DNA of 64,000 bases, taken from assembly GCA_030425645.1 (NCBI GenBank), contig JAUHZK010000005.1, forward strand, positions 205,350 through 269,349, in the 5' to 3' direction. The translations under genes and the position numbers were made by a program. The DNA comes from Gammaproteobacteria bacterium (GTDB taxonomy: Bacteria; Pseudomonadota; Gammaproteobacteria; JAPPPA01). Positions 27,247 through 36,182 of this stretch are shown piece after piece. Positions within the stretch are counted from its first letter, which is position 1; each line of letters starts with the position of its first letter. The notes beneath the pieces are model-generated. The model was not told where the DNA came from and did not search any database. It worked only from the letters and a program-made list of their open reading frames with translations.

Positions 27247-28201
27247 ACAGAACAACACCCATCGCGTTGCCGCCGTACAAATACAGGCGCGCTTAGCGGA
27301 CGTGCAATACAACCTTGCCCATGTAAAGGAGCTGGCGTTAGAGGCCATTGCTCAAGGCGCCAAGGTTATTTCTTTACCTGAGTTTTTTACGACTTCTATA
27401 GTTTTGGATGACAGGCTTTGGGGCTGTGCCTTGCCGCCGGAAAATCCGGCATTGGATATGTTGATTGAGCTGGCGACCGATAATGGCGTGTTGATTGGCG
27501 GTTCTTATCTAGAGCTGCGCGATGGCGATATTTATAACTGTTACACGCTAGTTCGGCCAGATGGCACGGTGACGCGTCACGACAAAGATTTACCCACGAT
27601 GGTGGAAAACGCTTTTTACGTACCGGGCAATACTGACGGCGTACACCAAACCGAATTGGGCGGAGTAGGCACGGCGGTGTGTTGGGAAACCATTCGCAGC
27701 CAAACCATTAATCGCCTTGCGGGCAAAATCGAGTTTGCTATGACCGGCACGCACTGGTGGTCGATTGCGAATAACTGGACGTTTATGCGTGACCAATTTG
27801 AGCAGCTACACGTTGCCAATAGAGCGTTATTCCGACAAGTGCCGTCTAACTTTGCTAAGTACTTGGGCGTTGCCAATATTCACGCTTCGCACTGCGGGGA
27901 GGTGAAAGGTAAATTCGCCTGGCTGCCCAAGCGGCTCTGGGATGTGGATGTAGAAACATCTCTACTGGGTGAAACCCAAATTGTAGATAACCAAGGCAAT
28001 GTACTGAAACGCCTGTCTTTAGAAGATGGTGCGGGCGTGATTGTGGCAGATGTTGACCTAACCCCTACTACGCCAAGCTTAGATACCCCTAACCGCTTCT
28101 GGTTACCTGATTTACCCCTTACTACACGGTTCTCATGGTCGCAGCAAAACGCGGTTTGCAAAGGCATTTACCAAAGCGCCAAACGCGACGGATTGTTCTA
28201 A
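27239..28201 (+). CDS. Carbon-nitrogen hydrolase (nitrilase superfamily)
   Basis: A 320-residue nitrilase-fold enzyme with its catalytic triad visible: Glu in SLPEFF (near residue 47), Lys in RHDKDLPTMVE (near residue 115) and Cys in AVCWETIRS (near residue 147). It hydrolyses an amide or nitrile; the substrate cannot be read from sequence. The ATG overlaps the end of the NERD gene by 8 bp, so the two are translationally coupled. Confidence 0.85.
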   Translation: MTKQNNTHRVAAVQIQARLADVQYNLAHVKELALEAIAQGAKVISLPEFFTTSIVLDDRLWGCALPPENPALDMLIELATDNGVLIGGSYLELRDGDIYNCYTLVRPDGTVTRHDKDLPTMVENAFYVPGNTDGVHQTELGGVGTAVCWETIRSQTINRLAGKIEFAMTGTHWWSIANNWTFMRDQFEQLHVANRALFRQVPSNFAKYLGVANIHASHCGEVKGKFAWLPKRLWDVDVETSLLGETQIVDNQGNVLKRLSLEDGAGVIVADVDLTPTTPSLDTPNRFWLPDLPLTTRFSWSQQNAVCKGIYQSAKRDGLF

Positions 28202-28318
28202 CCAGCGGGGCCAAACAAGCGCGCCATTCAATACATAGGCCTTGTTGTCGCGCTAGGTCAATGCTCTACCACGCTTGCTAAATTAAGGTGTTTAGCTATA
28301 AGCGAAGGAGAGAGCACG

Positions 28319-29650
28319 ATGAACCATAACTACAACTTCGAGAGCACTAGCGTTTGGGTTGAGGAGCCCAACGACAAACAAGCGGCATTAACCGAATCCA
28401 TTCAAGCCGACGTGGCCATTATTGGCGGCGGCTACACCGGACTGAGCGCAGCGCTTAACTTGAAAGAAGCGGGGGTTGATGTGGTATTACTGGAGAGAGA
28501 CTACTGCGGCAAAGGTGCCAGCGGTCGTAACGAAGGCCACCTCACTCCCACTATCGGCAAAGACCTCCCTACCCTTGTTAAATACGTTGGTCAGGAACGG
28601 GCCATTGAATTCGCTCGCTTTGCCGACCGCGCGGTGGAATACACCGAATCAATATTCCAGAAATACCAGATCGACTGCGACTACAAACCCGTAGGCAACG
28701 TAGTGGCTGGTTTACACCCCAAGCATCGTGACCCGCTCAAAAACATGGCCGACCTTGCTCAAAGCCTAGGCGTTAACGTGAGCTTTCTAGATGAAGATCA
28801 AACCCGCGAGCGCGGTCTGCCCAATATGGTGAAATTTGGTGTCTTAGAGCACTGCGGCGGGCATCTGCATCCGGGTAAATACGTAATGGCCTTGCGCGCC
28901 GAAGCCTTGAAAGCCGGTGTACGCATTTACGAAGACACCACCGTAAGCGAGATTACCCACAAAACCAATCCGGTTGAAGTCACCACCGACAAAGGCAGTG
29001 TGACTTGCGACAAGGTGGTGGTAGCCACCAACGCGTATGCGCCAAGCACCTTAGGCCACCTAAAAAGCAAAGTGTTTCCGCTACGGGTAACGCTATTCCA
29101 AACCCGTGAGTTAAGCGAAGCCGAACAGGAAGCCGTTGGCTGGAAAGGCAAGGAAGGCATTTATACCGCCCATGAGGCGCTGGAATCTTACCGCCCTAGC
29201 CCAGATGGTAAACGCATTATGGGCGGCTCTAAATTTGTGCGTTACGGCTACGGCGGCAAGCTGGCGGGCGGCTACCAACCAGCAGTATTCGAGCAATTTA
29301 AGAACATCTTCAAAGAGCGCTTTCCTGAATTGCCCAATCTAGAAATAGATACCTTCTGGGGCGGCTGGATTGGCATGACGCTAGACTTTTTGCCGATGAA
29401 CCAAAGCAATAAGCAAGAAAACGTATACTACGGCGTCGGTTATAACGGGCATGGCGTAGCCCAAGCCACCTTAGGCGGCAAGATGGTGGCGGATCAGGTT
29501 TTAGGGCAAACCAACGAAGACGTAGATCGTCTTAGACGGCGCATTTACCCGCTACCGCCAGAGCCTTTCCGCTGGCTGGGCGTAAACGCTTTAAAATGGT
29601 ATTTCGATCACATCGACCGCAAGATCGACAACGAACTGCGGCAACACTAA
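28319..29650 (+). CDS. FAD-dependent oxidoreductase, PuuB/GlyO-like (DAO family)
   Basis: A 443-residue DAO-type flavoprotein with an AGGAGA ribosome site. N-terminal DVAIIGGGYTGLSAALNLKEAG (a Rossmann FAD-binding segment) is followed by VVLLERDYCGKGASGRNEGH, the signature of the gamma-glutamylputrescine oxidase group. C-terminal GYNGHGVAQATLGGKMVADQVL also fits that group. It probably oxidises an amine or amino acid. No glutamylputrescine pathway partner is nearby, so the substrate is inferred only. Confidence 0.82.
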   Translation: MNHNYNFESTSVWVEEPNDKQAALTESIQADVAIIGGGYTGLSAALNLKEAGVDVVLLERDYCGKGASGRNEGHLTPTIGKDLPTLVKYVGQERAIEFARFADRAVEYTESIFQKYQIDCDYKPVGNVVAGLHPKHRDPLKNMADLAQSLGVNVSFLDEDQTRERGLPNMVKFGVLEHCGGHLHPGKYVMALRAEALKAGVRIYEDTTVSEITHKTNPVEVTTDKGSVTCDKVVVATNAYAPSTLGHLKSKVFPLRVTLFQTRELSEAEQEAVGWKGKEGIYTAHEALESYRPSPDGKRIMGGSKFVRYGYGGKLAGGYQPAVFEQFKNIFKERFPELPNLEIDTFWGGWIGMTLDFLPMNQSNKQENVYYGVGYNGHGVAQATLGGKMVADQVLGQTNEDVDRLRRRIYPLPPEPFRWLGVNALKWYFDHIDRKIDNELRQH

Positions 29651-29666
29651 AGAACCAGTTCAGCGA

Positions 29667-30260
29667 ATGAACCCCAAATCCTACCCTTACAAAAAATATC
29701 TGGCGCTACTGTTCTGGTGCGTCACCATCAGCACCTTACTGCTGTGGCTTACGCCACGTATGGTTCAATACGTTGATAGCAACAAGGTCGGCGTTAAGTG
29801 GGAGCGCTTTGGCGGCGGCACGGTTCACGGCGAGGCATACGAGCCGGGCTTTCACCTGATTGCGCCGTGGGACAAGCTAGAGGCCTACCGCGTCTCGCCG
29901 CAGCAAGCAACATTAGAAACCATTTCGTTAACTGCCGAAGCCATACCGGCCAAGCTCACGGTAGCAATTGACTACCAGCTAATTAAAAACCACCTATCGT
30001 TTCTACACCAACAAGTAGGTCCAGACTACGAGGCAAAGTGGTTGCTGCCAGATATTGAAAGCCGTGTGCGTAACCACCTAACACGCCTTGAGGCCGATCA
30101 ATTGTGCACTGAGTCGGCACAACGGAAATTCGCCAAAGCCGCATTCGATGAAATCAATCAAGCTACACAGCAGCGCTCAATAACCGACTTTATCTCGATA
30201 GATGCCTTACGGATTGAGCGCCTAGAGCTTATCTGTAAGCCAACGCAGAGCGCTGACTAA
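29667..30260 (+). CDS. SPFH/Band-7-like membrane protein
   Basis: A 197-residue protein with one N-terminal membrane helix (about 11-28) followed by a short SPFH-type domain: NKVGVKWERFGGGTV..GEAYEPGFHLIAPWDKLEAY and LTAEAIPAKLTVAIDYQLIK. The usual long C-terminal oligomerisation helix is missing, so it is shorter than stomatin-type proteins. It starts 17 nt after the FAD oxidoreductase gene. Confidence 0.72.
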   Translation: MNPKSYPYKKYLALLFWCVTISTLLLWLTPRMVQYVDSNKVGVKWERFGGGTVHGEAYEPGFHLIAPWDKLEAYRVSPQQATLETISLTAEAIPAKLTVAIDYQLIKNHLSFLHQQVGPDYEAKWLLPDIESRVRNHLTRLEADQLCTESAQRKFAKAAFDEINQATQQRSITDFISIDALRIERLELICKPTQSAD

Positions 30261-30287
30261 ACGCGACCCAATAACGTACAAACCTGT

Positions 30288-31547
30288 TTAAGTAATACGG
30301 TCGGCAATCTGTTTCGCCGAGGCCACCGCGTTTTCCAACAAAGGAATACCACGCCGAGAATAGGAGCCGCAGAACCATATCTTACGCCCCGCTTGTTGGT
30401 TGAGGTGTTCTAGGCGCTTAATGGCCTGCAACGATTCTTGTGTCACCACCGGCCTGTCTACCGTGGCATCAACAAGAATGTTGTCTGCAGCGGGCTCAAT
30501 CAACGGATTCCAAGACTCAAAAATATTGGCCTGATCAGCAAGCTCGGGATAAATGCGGTTCAGCCAAATGCTGGCCATTGGCCGCGATTGGTCGTCGGAA
30601 AGTAAGAAATTAACCGGTGCCCATTCGGCCGTATTTTTCGGTGCCAGGCTTTCATCGCGGTGCACCACAATGCGGCCGCTTTGATAGGCAATCTGGCTAA
30701 GCGCGCTGCGCTCTTCCTCGCTAGGATCAGCCAGCAAGGCCAAGGCTTTGTTGGCCTGCGTAGCAATCACAACGTGGTCAAAGTGCTCTACATCACCATT
30801 TTCACTAATCAGTTCGACACCATTTCCGCTTTTGCGAACACCGCTTAGCTTGGCGTTATAACGAATGTCTTGGGCGGCTTTGGCGAGTTTTTCAGTGACC
30901 TCATAAACGCCGTTACTTAGTCGATGTACGCTTGAGCTAATCAGGTCGCTGGCGAGGTACTCCAGAATAATACCGGCCGGATAGGCAGCCACACTTTCAT
31001 AGTCGCAGGTACAAATACCGGCAAAAGCTGGGTACAAAAACTGCTCGGCAAAACGCTGAGAATAGCCCTTGGCCTGCAACCACTCGGCCATGGTTTGCTG
31101 GTCTGCCGCCGCCGAGCGCTGGGCATTACCACCATGCCGCTTGGCGTCATTCAGGAAACGCAATAACTCAGCACCTAAACCAATGGCTTTCGGCTTCCAT
31201 AGGCTTTTGCCCGCCAGCATTGGCAAGCTATAAGGGCCTGCGCGCAGGTTGTTGTAACGGAAGTAAGTGTCACCGTTTAGCTGACTAAAAGAGGCGGCGT
31301 AGTTAATCGGTTCAAAAGGAATCTCGGCCTCGTGGTATAGAGCCGTTAAAGTGGGGTAATAACCTTGAAAGAACACCCTCATTGGCACGTTGATATAAAC
31401 ACTGCCCTTGGGTGTATCCACCGCTACTGAATGCGCATCCATACCCACGCGGCCGCCGCGTTCAAACAGCGTAACCTGATGCTGTTTACTCAAATACCAG
31501 CACGCAGCCAGGCCCGCTATTCCACTACCAATAACGGCAACTTTCAT
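30288..31547 (-). CDS. FAD-dependent amine-oxidase-like NAD(P)-binding oxidoreductase
   Basis: A 419-residue flavoprotein with an N-terminal MKVAVIGSGIAGLAACWYL binding segment and FERGGRVGMDAHSV. The C-terminus carries the second FAD contact, WFCGSYSRRGIPLLENAVASA, where the protein forms the final dinucleotide pocket. It resembles the COG2907 predicted NAD/FAD-binding group, often found next to cyclopropane/fatty-acid genes. It sits directly ahead of a UbiA-like prenyltransferase and a desaturase fusion on the same strand. Confidence 0.78.
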   Translation of the reverse strand: MKVAVIGSGIAGLAACWYLSKQHQVTLFERGGRVGMDAHSVAVDTPKGSVYINVPMRVFFQGYYPTLTALYHEAEIPFEPINYAASFSQLNGDTYFRYNNLRAGPYSLPMLAGKSLWKPKAIGLGAELLRFLNDAKRHGGNAQRSAAADQQTMAEWLQAKGYSQRFAEQFLYPAFAGICTCDYESVAAYPAGIILEYLASDLISSSVHRLSNGVYEVTEKLAKAAQDIRYNAKLSGVRKSGNGVELISENGDVEHFDHVVIATQANKALALLADPSEEERSALSQIAYQSGRIVVHRDESLAPKNTAEWAPVNFLLSDDQSRPMASIWLNRIYPELADQANIFESWNPLIEPAADNILVDATVDRPVVTQESLQAIKRLEHLNQQAGRKIWFCGSYSRRGIPLLENAVASAKQIADRIT

Positions 31548-31580
31548 TCTTGCAGAACCAACAATACGCGAGGCATGAAA

Positions 31581-32462
31581 CTAGATCGTCCCAAATAAAT
31601 CAGCCACCCAAGATACCATTAACCACAGATGGCCGGCGATGGTTAAGAGCATAAAACGCTTAATGTTCGGCACCGATATTTGTCTTGGCGCGAGGCCCAA
31701 ATACAGAAATAACAACGCTGGCGGCAACGCGACTGCCAGTGGCGCAAAACAGGCGGCGATTACCGCAGCCAATAAAGAAATAAAGGCCGCGTGTTGCATC
31801 GACGAAACCAAGCCAAACCTAACTGGGTAACTGCGCTTGCCGCCCCTGGCGTCAGATTCCATGTCGGGCAGCGCCGTCATAATATTGGAAGCAAAGAAAA
31901 CCAGCACAATCGGGCTTAACCATAACCACGGAAAACCCGACAAGCTGCCGACCTGCAGGTAGTAAGCACATAGTGGTAACGCAAGCCCGCAGCTAAGACC
32001 TTGATGCAATTCACCTAGGCCGCGATAAGCCGTTTTGGCCGGTGGCAGACTATAAGAAGCACTAGCCAGCAGCGCCAATACTGCAAACAGGGGTAGCCAA
32101 GCGCGGTCGTAGGCTAAGGCAGCAATACTAAGCAACAGAATGAGTGCGGCGGGGATAAAGGAGGCCCGGTAAAGCTGCTGCCCGGTCAGTTGGCCGTCCG
32201 GAATCACCCGCGAGCCGCCCGACAACCAGTAGTCGTGGTTATCTCTATCTAGCGGCTCATCGGCATAGTCGTTTAGATAAAGCGTGTGAACTTGAATCAG
32301 CACCGCCAATAGCTGCGCCAGCGCGAACCAAGCCCATGAAAAATGCCCAGTCACCGTCCAAGCCGCAGCCTGCCCCCACAACATCGGCAGGGCCAACATG
32401 CCATGGCCAACGGGGCGAGCGGCAACTATCCACGGTTTGACTTTTTCTACTACGGCGAACAT
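31581..32462 (-). CDS. UbiA-family prenyltransferase-like integral membrane protein
   Basis: A 293-residue polytopic protein with about eight hydrophobic segments. The two aspartate-rich motifs are present: LYLNDYADEPLDRDNHDY in loop 2 (NDxxDxxxD) and MTALPDMESDARGGKRSYPVRFG in loop 6 (DxExD). UbiA-type enzymes transfer an isoprenyl chain to a hydrophobic acceptor. The acceptor cannot be inferred, and the protein may not be a ubiquinone enzyme since nothing of that pathway is near. Neighbours suggest a membrane-lipid or pigment pathway. Confidence 0.82.
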   Translation of the reverse strand: MFAVVEKVKPWIVAARPVGHGMLALPMLWGQAAAWTVTGHFSWAWFALAQLLAVLIQVHTLYLNDYADEPLDRDNHDYWLSGGSRVIPDGQLTGQQLYRASFIPAALILLLSIAALAYDRAWLPLFAVLALLASASYSLPPAKTAYRGLGELHQGLSCGLALPLCAYYLQVGSLSGFPWLWLSPIVLVFFASNIMTALPDMESDARGGKRSYPVRFGLVSSMQHAAFISLLAAVIAACFAPLAVALPPALLFLYLGLAPRQISVPNIKRFMLLTIAGHLWLMVSWVADLFGTI

Positions 32463-32525
32463 CTAGGGCGGCCATTTAAAAGTAGCAGCAGCCTACTACT
32501 TTCTGGCTCGGCCGCGCAGGCAAAG

Positions 32526-34370
32526 TTACAAATCTAATACTAAGTGCTCGCCCGCGGCCCGCGAAACGCAGGCAGTCATCTCGCCAGCGCTACGCTCGTC
32601 GTCTGACAAATATTGATCTCGATGCTCAATATCACCCTGCTGCACTTTACAGCGGCAGGTGCCGCAAAAGCCTTGCAAACAAGAGGCATTAATTTTCACT
32701 TGGTTGGCCTGCAATACATCCAGCAGACTCTGATCGGCTGGCACCTCCAGATCTAAACCAGAGCGACTGAGCGACACCGTAAACGGCTGGTTATTGCTGT
32801 TATCGACGTCTGAGGTAAAGGCTTCAAATAAGACCGCCTCGGTCGGCCAACCTTGCTCGGCCGCCATTTGTTTAACCGCATCCATAAAACCCTGCGGCCC
32901 ACAGAGATACAAACGCGCGCCGTCACGATAACGAGGTAAATCAGCGGCGCTTAGGCGGACATCGTCTAAATACTGCTTAACCTGATCAGACCAAGCGCCG
33001 GTATTTAGCAAGCTTGAGAATGGCAAGGCGGCTTCGCTACGAGCGGCGATATGCAACTCAAATGGACGCTGGCTGCCATGTAGCTCATTCGCCATTGCCA
33101 GAATTGGGGTTAAGCCAATACCGCCGGCCACCAACACCGAATAACTGTCATCGGCCTGCAACGCAAACAAGTTGCGTGGTTTGGATATGCGTACGCGTTT
33201 GCCCTCGGCAAACTCGGCGTGCAGGCGCTTAGAACCACCGCGGCCATCAGCTTCTAGCTTAACCGCAATGGCGTAGTTACCCTGGCTGGCTAAGCCGGTT
33301 AATGAGTACTGCCGCACCAATTGTTGCGTGATGTGCACATCAATGTGGGCGCCGGCTTCGAAGGCCGGCAAATCTGCGCCACTGCAGGCAGCAAACTCGC
33401 AAGCTAACACATCTTCAGCAACCAACTCAGTGCGCACAATTTGAACATCAATCAAACCGTTAGAGGCTTCCGTTGGCAACTGCTCCGGCATTTTTCTGGT
33501 GCCAACTGGCACATCCCAGATGATGCCCTCATCTTTAAGATAATCCTGCGACAACTTCCAAGCACCGTTGTAACGGTAATACGGCACCATTGGGAACAAG
33601 TGATGCATAAGGTGTTGCGACTGCGAAATCATCAAAATATGACTTAACCAGCCGCCCTTAAACATACGCGTAGCTTGAAACGGATGACTATGCTCGACCA
33701 CGCCCTCTGGGTGTTGAATTGAGGCAAACAAATACGCCGTGATCAACACTCCCAGACGCTGTGGCAGCACCCAAACCAAAACAAACTCCCAGGCCAAAGG
33801 TGATAGCAACCAACCCACATGCCAAGCGACCGTTACAACCAGCGTTATCGCATCAATAATATTGTCGCGGCGGCTGCGGCGATCTAGAAACTTCAACTGC
33901 CAACGCAGCCAAGTTATGTCGATAAACAACATCGCAAAGAAACGTTTGATCGGTGTCGCAGACACCATTACTTCATCGGGATCGAGCACCGGATCACCGG
34001 TGTGACGATGGTGTTCTAAATGTAAATAACGATACAAACGCGCAGTTGCGCCCGGCACTAATAGCTGCGCCGATAGCGTGCCGATAAGCTCATTAAAAAA
34101 TGGACTTTTTGATGCCGCTCCATGGGCGGCGTCATGCAACGGCGTAAACGCGGCGTAAGCGGCAAAAGCGGACGTCAGCAGCATCAGAGGCCACGGATAT
34201 AGACCTTGTAGAAACAACCAAGCGCCACCCCAAAAAACGGTGTGACAGCCCAACACTAATAGCACCTGCTGCCAAGGCAATGTGCGGGTATCAACTAGCT
34301 TATGGAAACCGGGGCTTTGGACGATATCGGCAACAATTTGTCGCTCACGCTCTGGGTAGGCATAACTCAT
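32526..34370 (-). CDS. Fusion: membrane fatty-acid desaturase + FAD/NAD(P) reductase + 2Fe-2S ferredoxin
   Basis: A 614-residue protein (ATG 34370; a TTG at 34394 adds eight residues). N-terminal half: an integral-membrane desaturase with three histidine boxes HDAAHG, HLEHHRHTGD and QHLMHHLFP. Then a reductase of the phthalate-dioxygenase type: the FAD motif RQYSLTG, the NAD motif GGIGLTPI, and LYLCGPQGFMDAV. A C-terminal plant-type ferredoxin carries the iron-sulfur Cys cluster CLQGFCGTCRC and a further Cys near the end. All electron carriers for the desaturase are therefore on one chain. The substrate is unknown. Confidence 0.88.
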   Translation of the reverse strand: MSYAYPERERQIVADIVQSPGFHKLVDTRTLPWQQVLLVLGCHTVFWGGAWLFLQGLYPWPLMLLTSAFAAYAAFTPLHDAAHGAASKSPFFNELIGTLSAQLLVPGATARLYRYLHLEHHRHTGDPVLDPDEVMVSATPIKRFFAMLFIDITWLRWQLKFLDRRSRRDNIIDAITLVVTVAWHVGWLLSPLAWEFVLVWVLPQRLGVLITAYLFASIQHPEGVVEHSHPFQATRMFKGGWLSHILMISQSQHLMHHLFPMVPYYRYNGAWKLSQDYLKDEGIIWDVPVGTRKMPEQLPTEASNGLIDVQIVRTELVAEDVLACEFAACSGADLPAFEAGAHIDVHITQQLVRQYSLTGLASQGNYAIAVKLEADGRGGSKRLHAEFAEGKRVRISKPRNLFALQADDSYSVLVAGGIGLTPILAMANELHGSQRPFELHIAARSEAALPFSSLLNTGAWSDQVKQYLDDVRLSAADLPRYRDGARLYLCGPQGFMDAVKQMAAEQGWPTEAVLFEAFTSDVDNSNNQPFTVSLSRSGLDLEVPADQSLLDVLQANQVKINASCLQGFCGTCRCKVQQGDIEHRDQYLSDDERSAGEMTACVSRAAGEHLVLDL

Positions 34371-34507
34371 CGCAAACTCATTTATTCTACTCAACAGTAG
34401 ATTATTCTAACAGAAGACAAAATAAATCCCAAACCACCTAAATATGACGCCGCGTTTAAGCAAAACAGAACTCCCTTTCGGGCACCGACTCACCATAGAA
34501 TAGATCC

Positions 34508-35188
34508 ATGATTTATTTACTCGGTCTAGCAGCATTACTGCTACTCGCCTACGGCCCCAGTCTCTGGGTGAGATATGTGATTAACAAGCACAGCAAAACT
34601 ATCGACGCCATGCCGGGCACGGGCGCAGAGTTGGCTGAGCACTTTATTGAGCGCTACAAACTAGAAGGCGTAACCGTTAAACGCGCCGAGCCCGAGCAAA
34701 ACTATTACTCGCCAGAGGAGAAACTCGTTGGGTTGTCGCCAGACGTTTATGACGGCAAGTCTATTTCTGCGGTCGCCATCGCCACCCATGAAATTGGTCA
34801 CGCCATTCAATACCATCGCCAAGAACCTGTCAGCCGCCTACGCAGCCGTTACACCAAGTTAGCTGTTGCCGCCCAACGGCTGGGCATTTTTGTGATGACG
34901 GCAGCGCCACTGCTAACGCTGATCACCAAAGCACCTCCACTAACCGTACTGATGTTGTTGGCCGGCGTGGTCGCCATGCTGGGTTCGGTAGCCTTGTACG
35001 CCATGATCTTGCCGGAGGAGTTTGACGCCAGCTTTGCTAAGGCACTGCCTATTCTTGAGGAAGGCTACTTGCCAGCGGCGCATCTGCCGGCAGCACGGCA
35101 GGTATTAAAGGCCGCCGCGCTTACCTATGTTGCCGGCGCATTGGCCAGCATCTTTAGTATTTGGCGTTGGCTGCGAGTGCTACGTTAA
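34508..35188 (+). CDS. Membrane zinc metallopeptidase, YugP-like
   Basis: A 226-residue protein with an N-terminal helix (about 1-18) and two further membrane segments (about 118-165). The metal motif THEIGHAIQYH, preceded by a short region containing LVGLSPDVYDGKSISAVAIA, fits the pfam04298 Zn_peptidase_2 group. The C-terminus is hydrophobic again. The target protein is unknown. Confidence 0.82.
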   Translation: MIYLLGLAALLLLAYGPSLWVRYVINKHSKTIDAMPGTGAELAEHFIERYKLEGVTVKRAEPEQNYYSPEEKLVGLSPDVYDGKSISAVAIATHEIGHAIQYHRQEPVSRLRSRYTKLAVAAQRLGIFVMTAAPLLTLITKAPPLTVLMLLAGVVAMLGSVALYAMILPEEFDASFAKALPILEEGYLPAAHLPAARQVLKAAALTYVAGALASIFSIWRWLRVLR

Positions 35189-35219
35189 GGTTTTCTTAAC
35201 CCCATTTAGAGTGCAGCTC

Positions 35220-35753
35220 ATGTGGCAAGACGTTATTGATTTTTGGTTTACTGAAATCTCACCGAAGCAATGGTGGAACGGCGGCGACGAGTTCGACCAA
35301 CTAGTGACAAACCGCTTTCAGCAAACATTAGCTGATGCCTGTTCTGGCAAATTACAGAGCTGGCGGCAAAGCGCCCTAGGATGTTTAGCTGAGATCATTG
35401 TATTGGATCAGTTTTCCCGCAATATCTTTCGTCATAGCGCTGCCGCATTTGCGCAAGATCCATTGGCACTGCAACTCGCAGAAGCCGCCGTTGCCGCCGG
35501 CGTATTAGACGAGTTGAATGATACTGAGCGGCCTTTTTTACTGATGCCATATATGCACAGCGAGTCAGCCGACATCCATGAGCAAGCGGTGGCATTGTTT
35601 GAACGTTACGCGCCAGCTAATCTCGATTTTGAATACCGGCATAAAGCCATCATCGACCGTTTTGGACGCTACCCTCATCGCAACAAAATACTCGGCCGCC
35701 AATCCACCGCCGCAGAGCTGCAATTTCTAACCGAGCCCGGCTCTAGCTTTTAA
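35220..35753 (+). CDS. DUF924 family protein
   Basis: A 177-residue helical protein starting at ATG 35220; earlier in-frame codons overlap the metallopeptidase gene but lack a credible ribosome site. It shows the DUF924 signature: DFWFTEISPKQWW, LAEIIVLDQFSRNIFR, LMPYMHSE and RYPHRNKILGR near the end. DUF924 is widespread, with a TPR-like fold and unknown function. Convergent with the next two minus-strand genes. Confidence 0.88.
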   Translation: MWQDVIDFWFTEISPKQWWNGGDEFDQLVTNRFQQTLADACSGKLQSWRQSALGCLAEIIVLDQFSRNIFRHSAAAFAQDPLALQLAEAAVAAGVLDELNDTERPFLLMPYMHSESADIHEQAVALFERYAPANLDFEYRHKAIIDRFGRYPHRNKILGRQSTAAELQFLTEPGSSF

Positions 35754-35756
35754 GCC

Positions 35757-36182
35757 TCAAACCAAATGCGGCGGCCTAGGCGGCCCATGAGTGAACTGTA
35801 GCGCGCTCGAATCAATATCCACGCCATCAGCTTTTTCACTGGTCCAAACATGAAATTTAGGTGCAAATTCAAACGGCGCCTGGATCTTGCCAGCGACCAC
35901 CCCAACCTGGCCTCTCAACACCGATACCGTGGCGTAAAGGCATTCGCCACAATCCGGACAGGAGTAATAGGTTTTAGGATGCTGCGAACCACCCGGCATG
36001 GTGACCTCAGTAAACTTACCGCTCACTTGGCAGCTGTCGGGCGCGAAAAAAGCAATTTCGGTGTAGTCATTGCCACTGACTTGGCGGCAGTCGACACAGT
36101 GACAGATTAACTGTGCCAGCGGCGCCGCCGCTAAGCTGATGGATTGCTTGCCGCAACCACATCGAGCGGTATAACTAGCCAT
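35757..36182 (-). CDS. GFA/CENP-V-type zinc protein
   Basis: A 141-residue protein starting at ATG 36182, overlapping the end of the upstream gene by 8 bp, with GAGAAG just ahead. Zinc-binding cysteines appear as RCGCGKQ, ICHCVDCRQVSG and SCPDCGECLY, the set of the glutathione-dependent formaldehyde-activating (GFA/CENP-V) fold. Members bind zinc and often act on small thiol adducts, but catalytic activity is rarely proven. Confidence 0.8.
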   Translation of the reverse strand: MASYTARCGCGKQSISLAAAPLAQLICHCVDCRQVSGNDYTEIAFFAPDSCQVSGKFTEVTMPGGSQHPKTYYSCPDCGECLYATVSVLRGQVGVVAGKIQAPFEFAPKFHVWTSEKADGVDIDSSALQFTHGPPRPPHLV

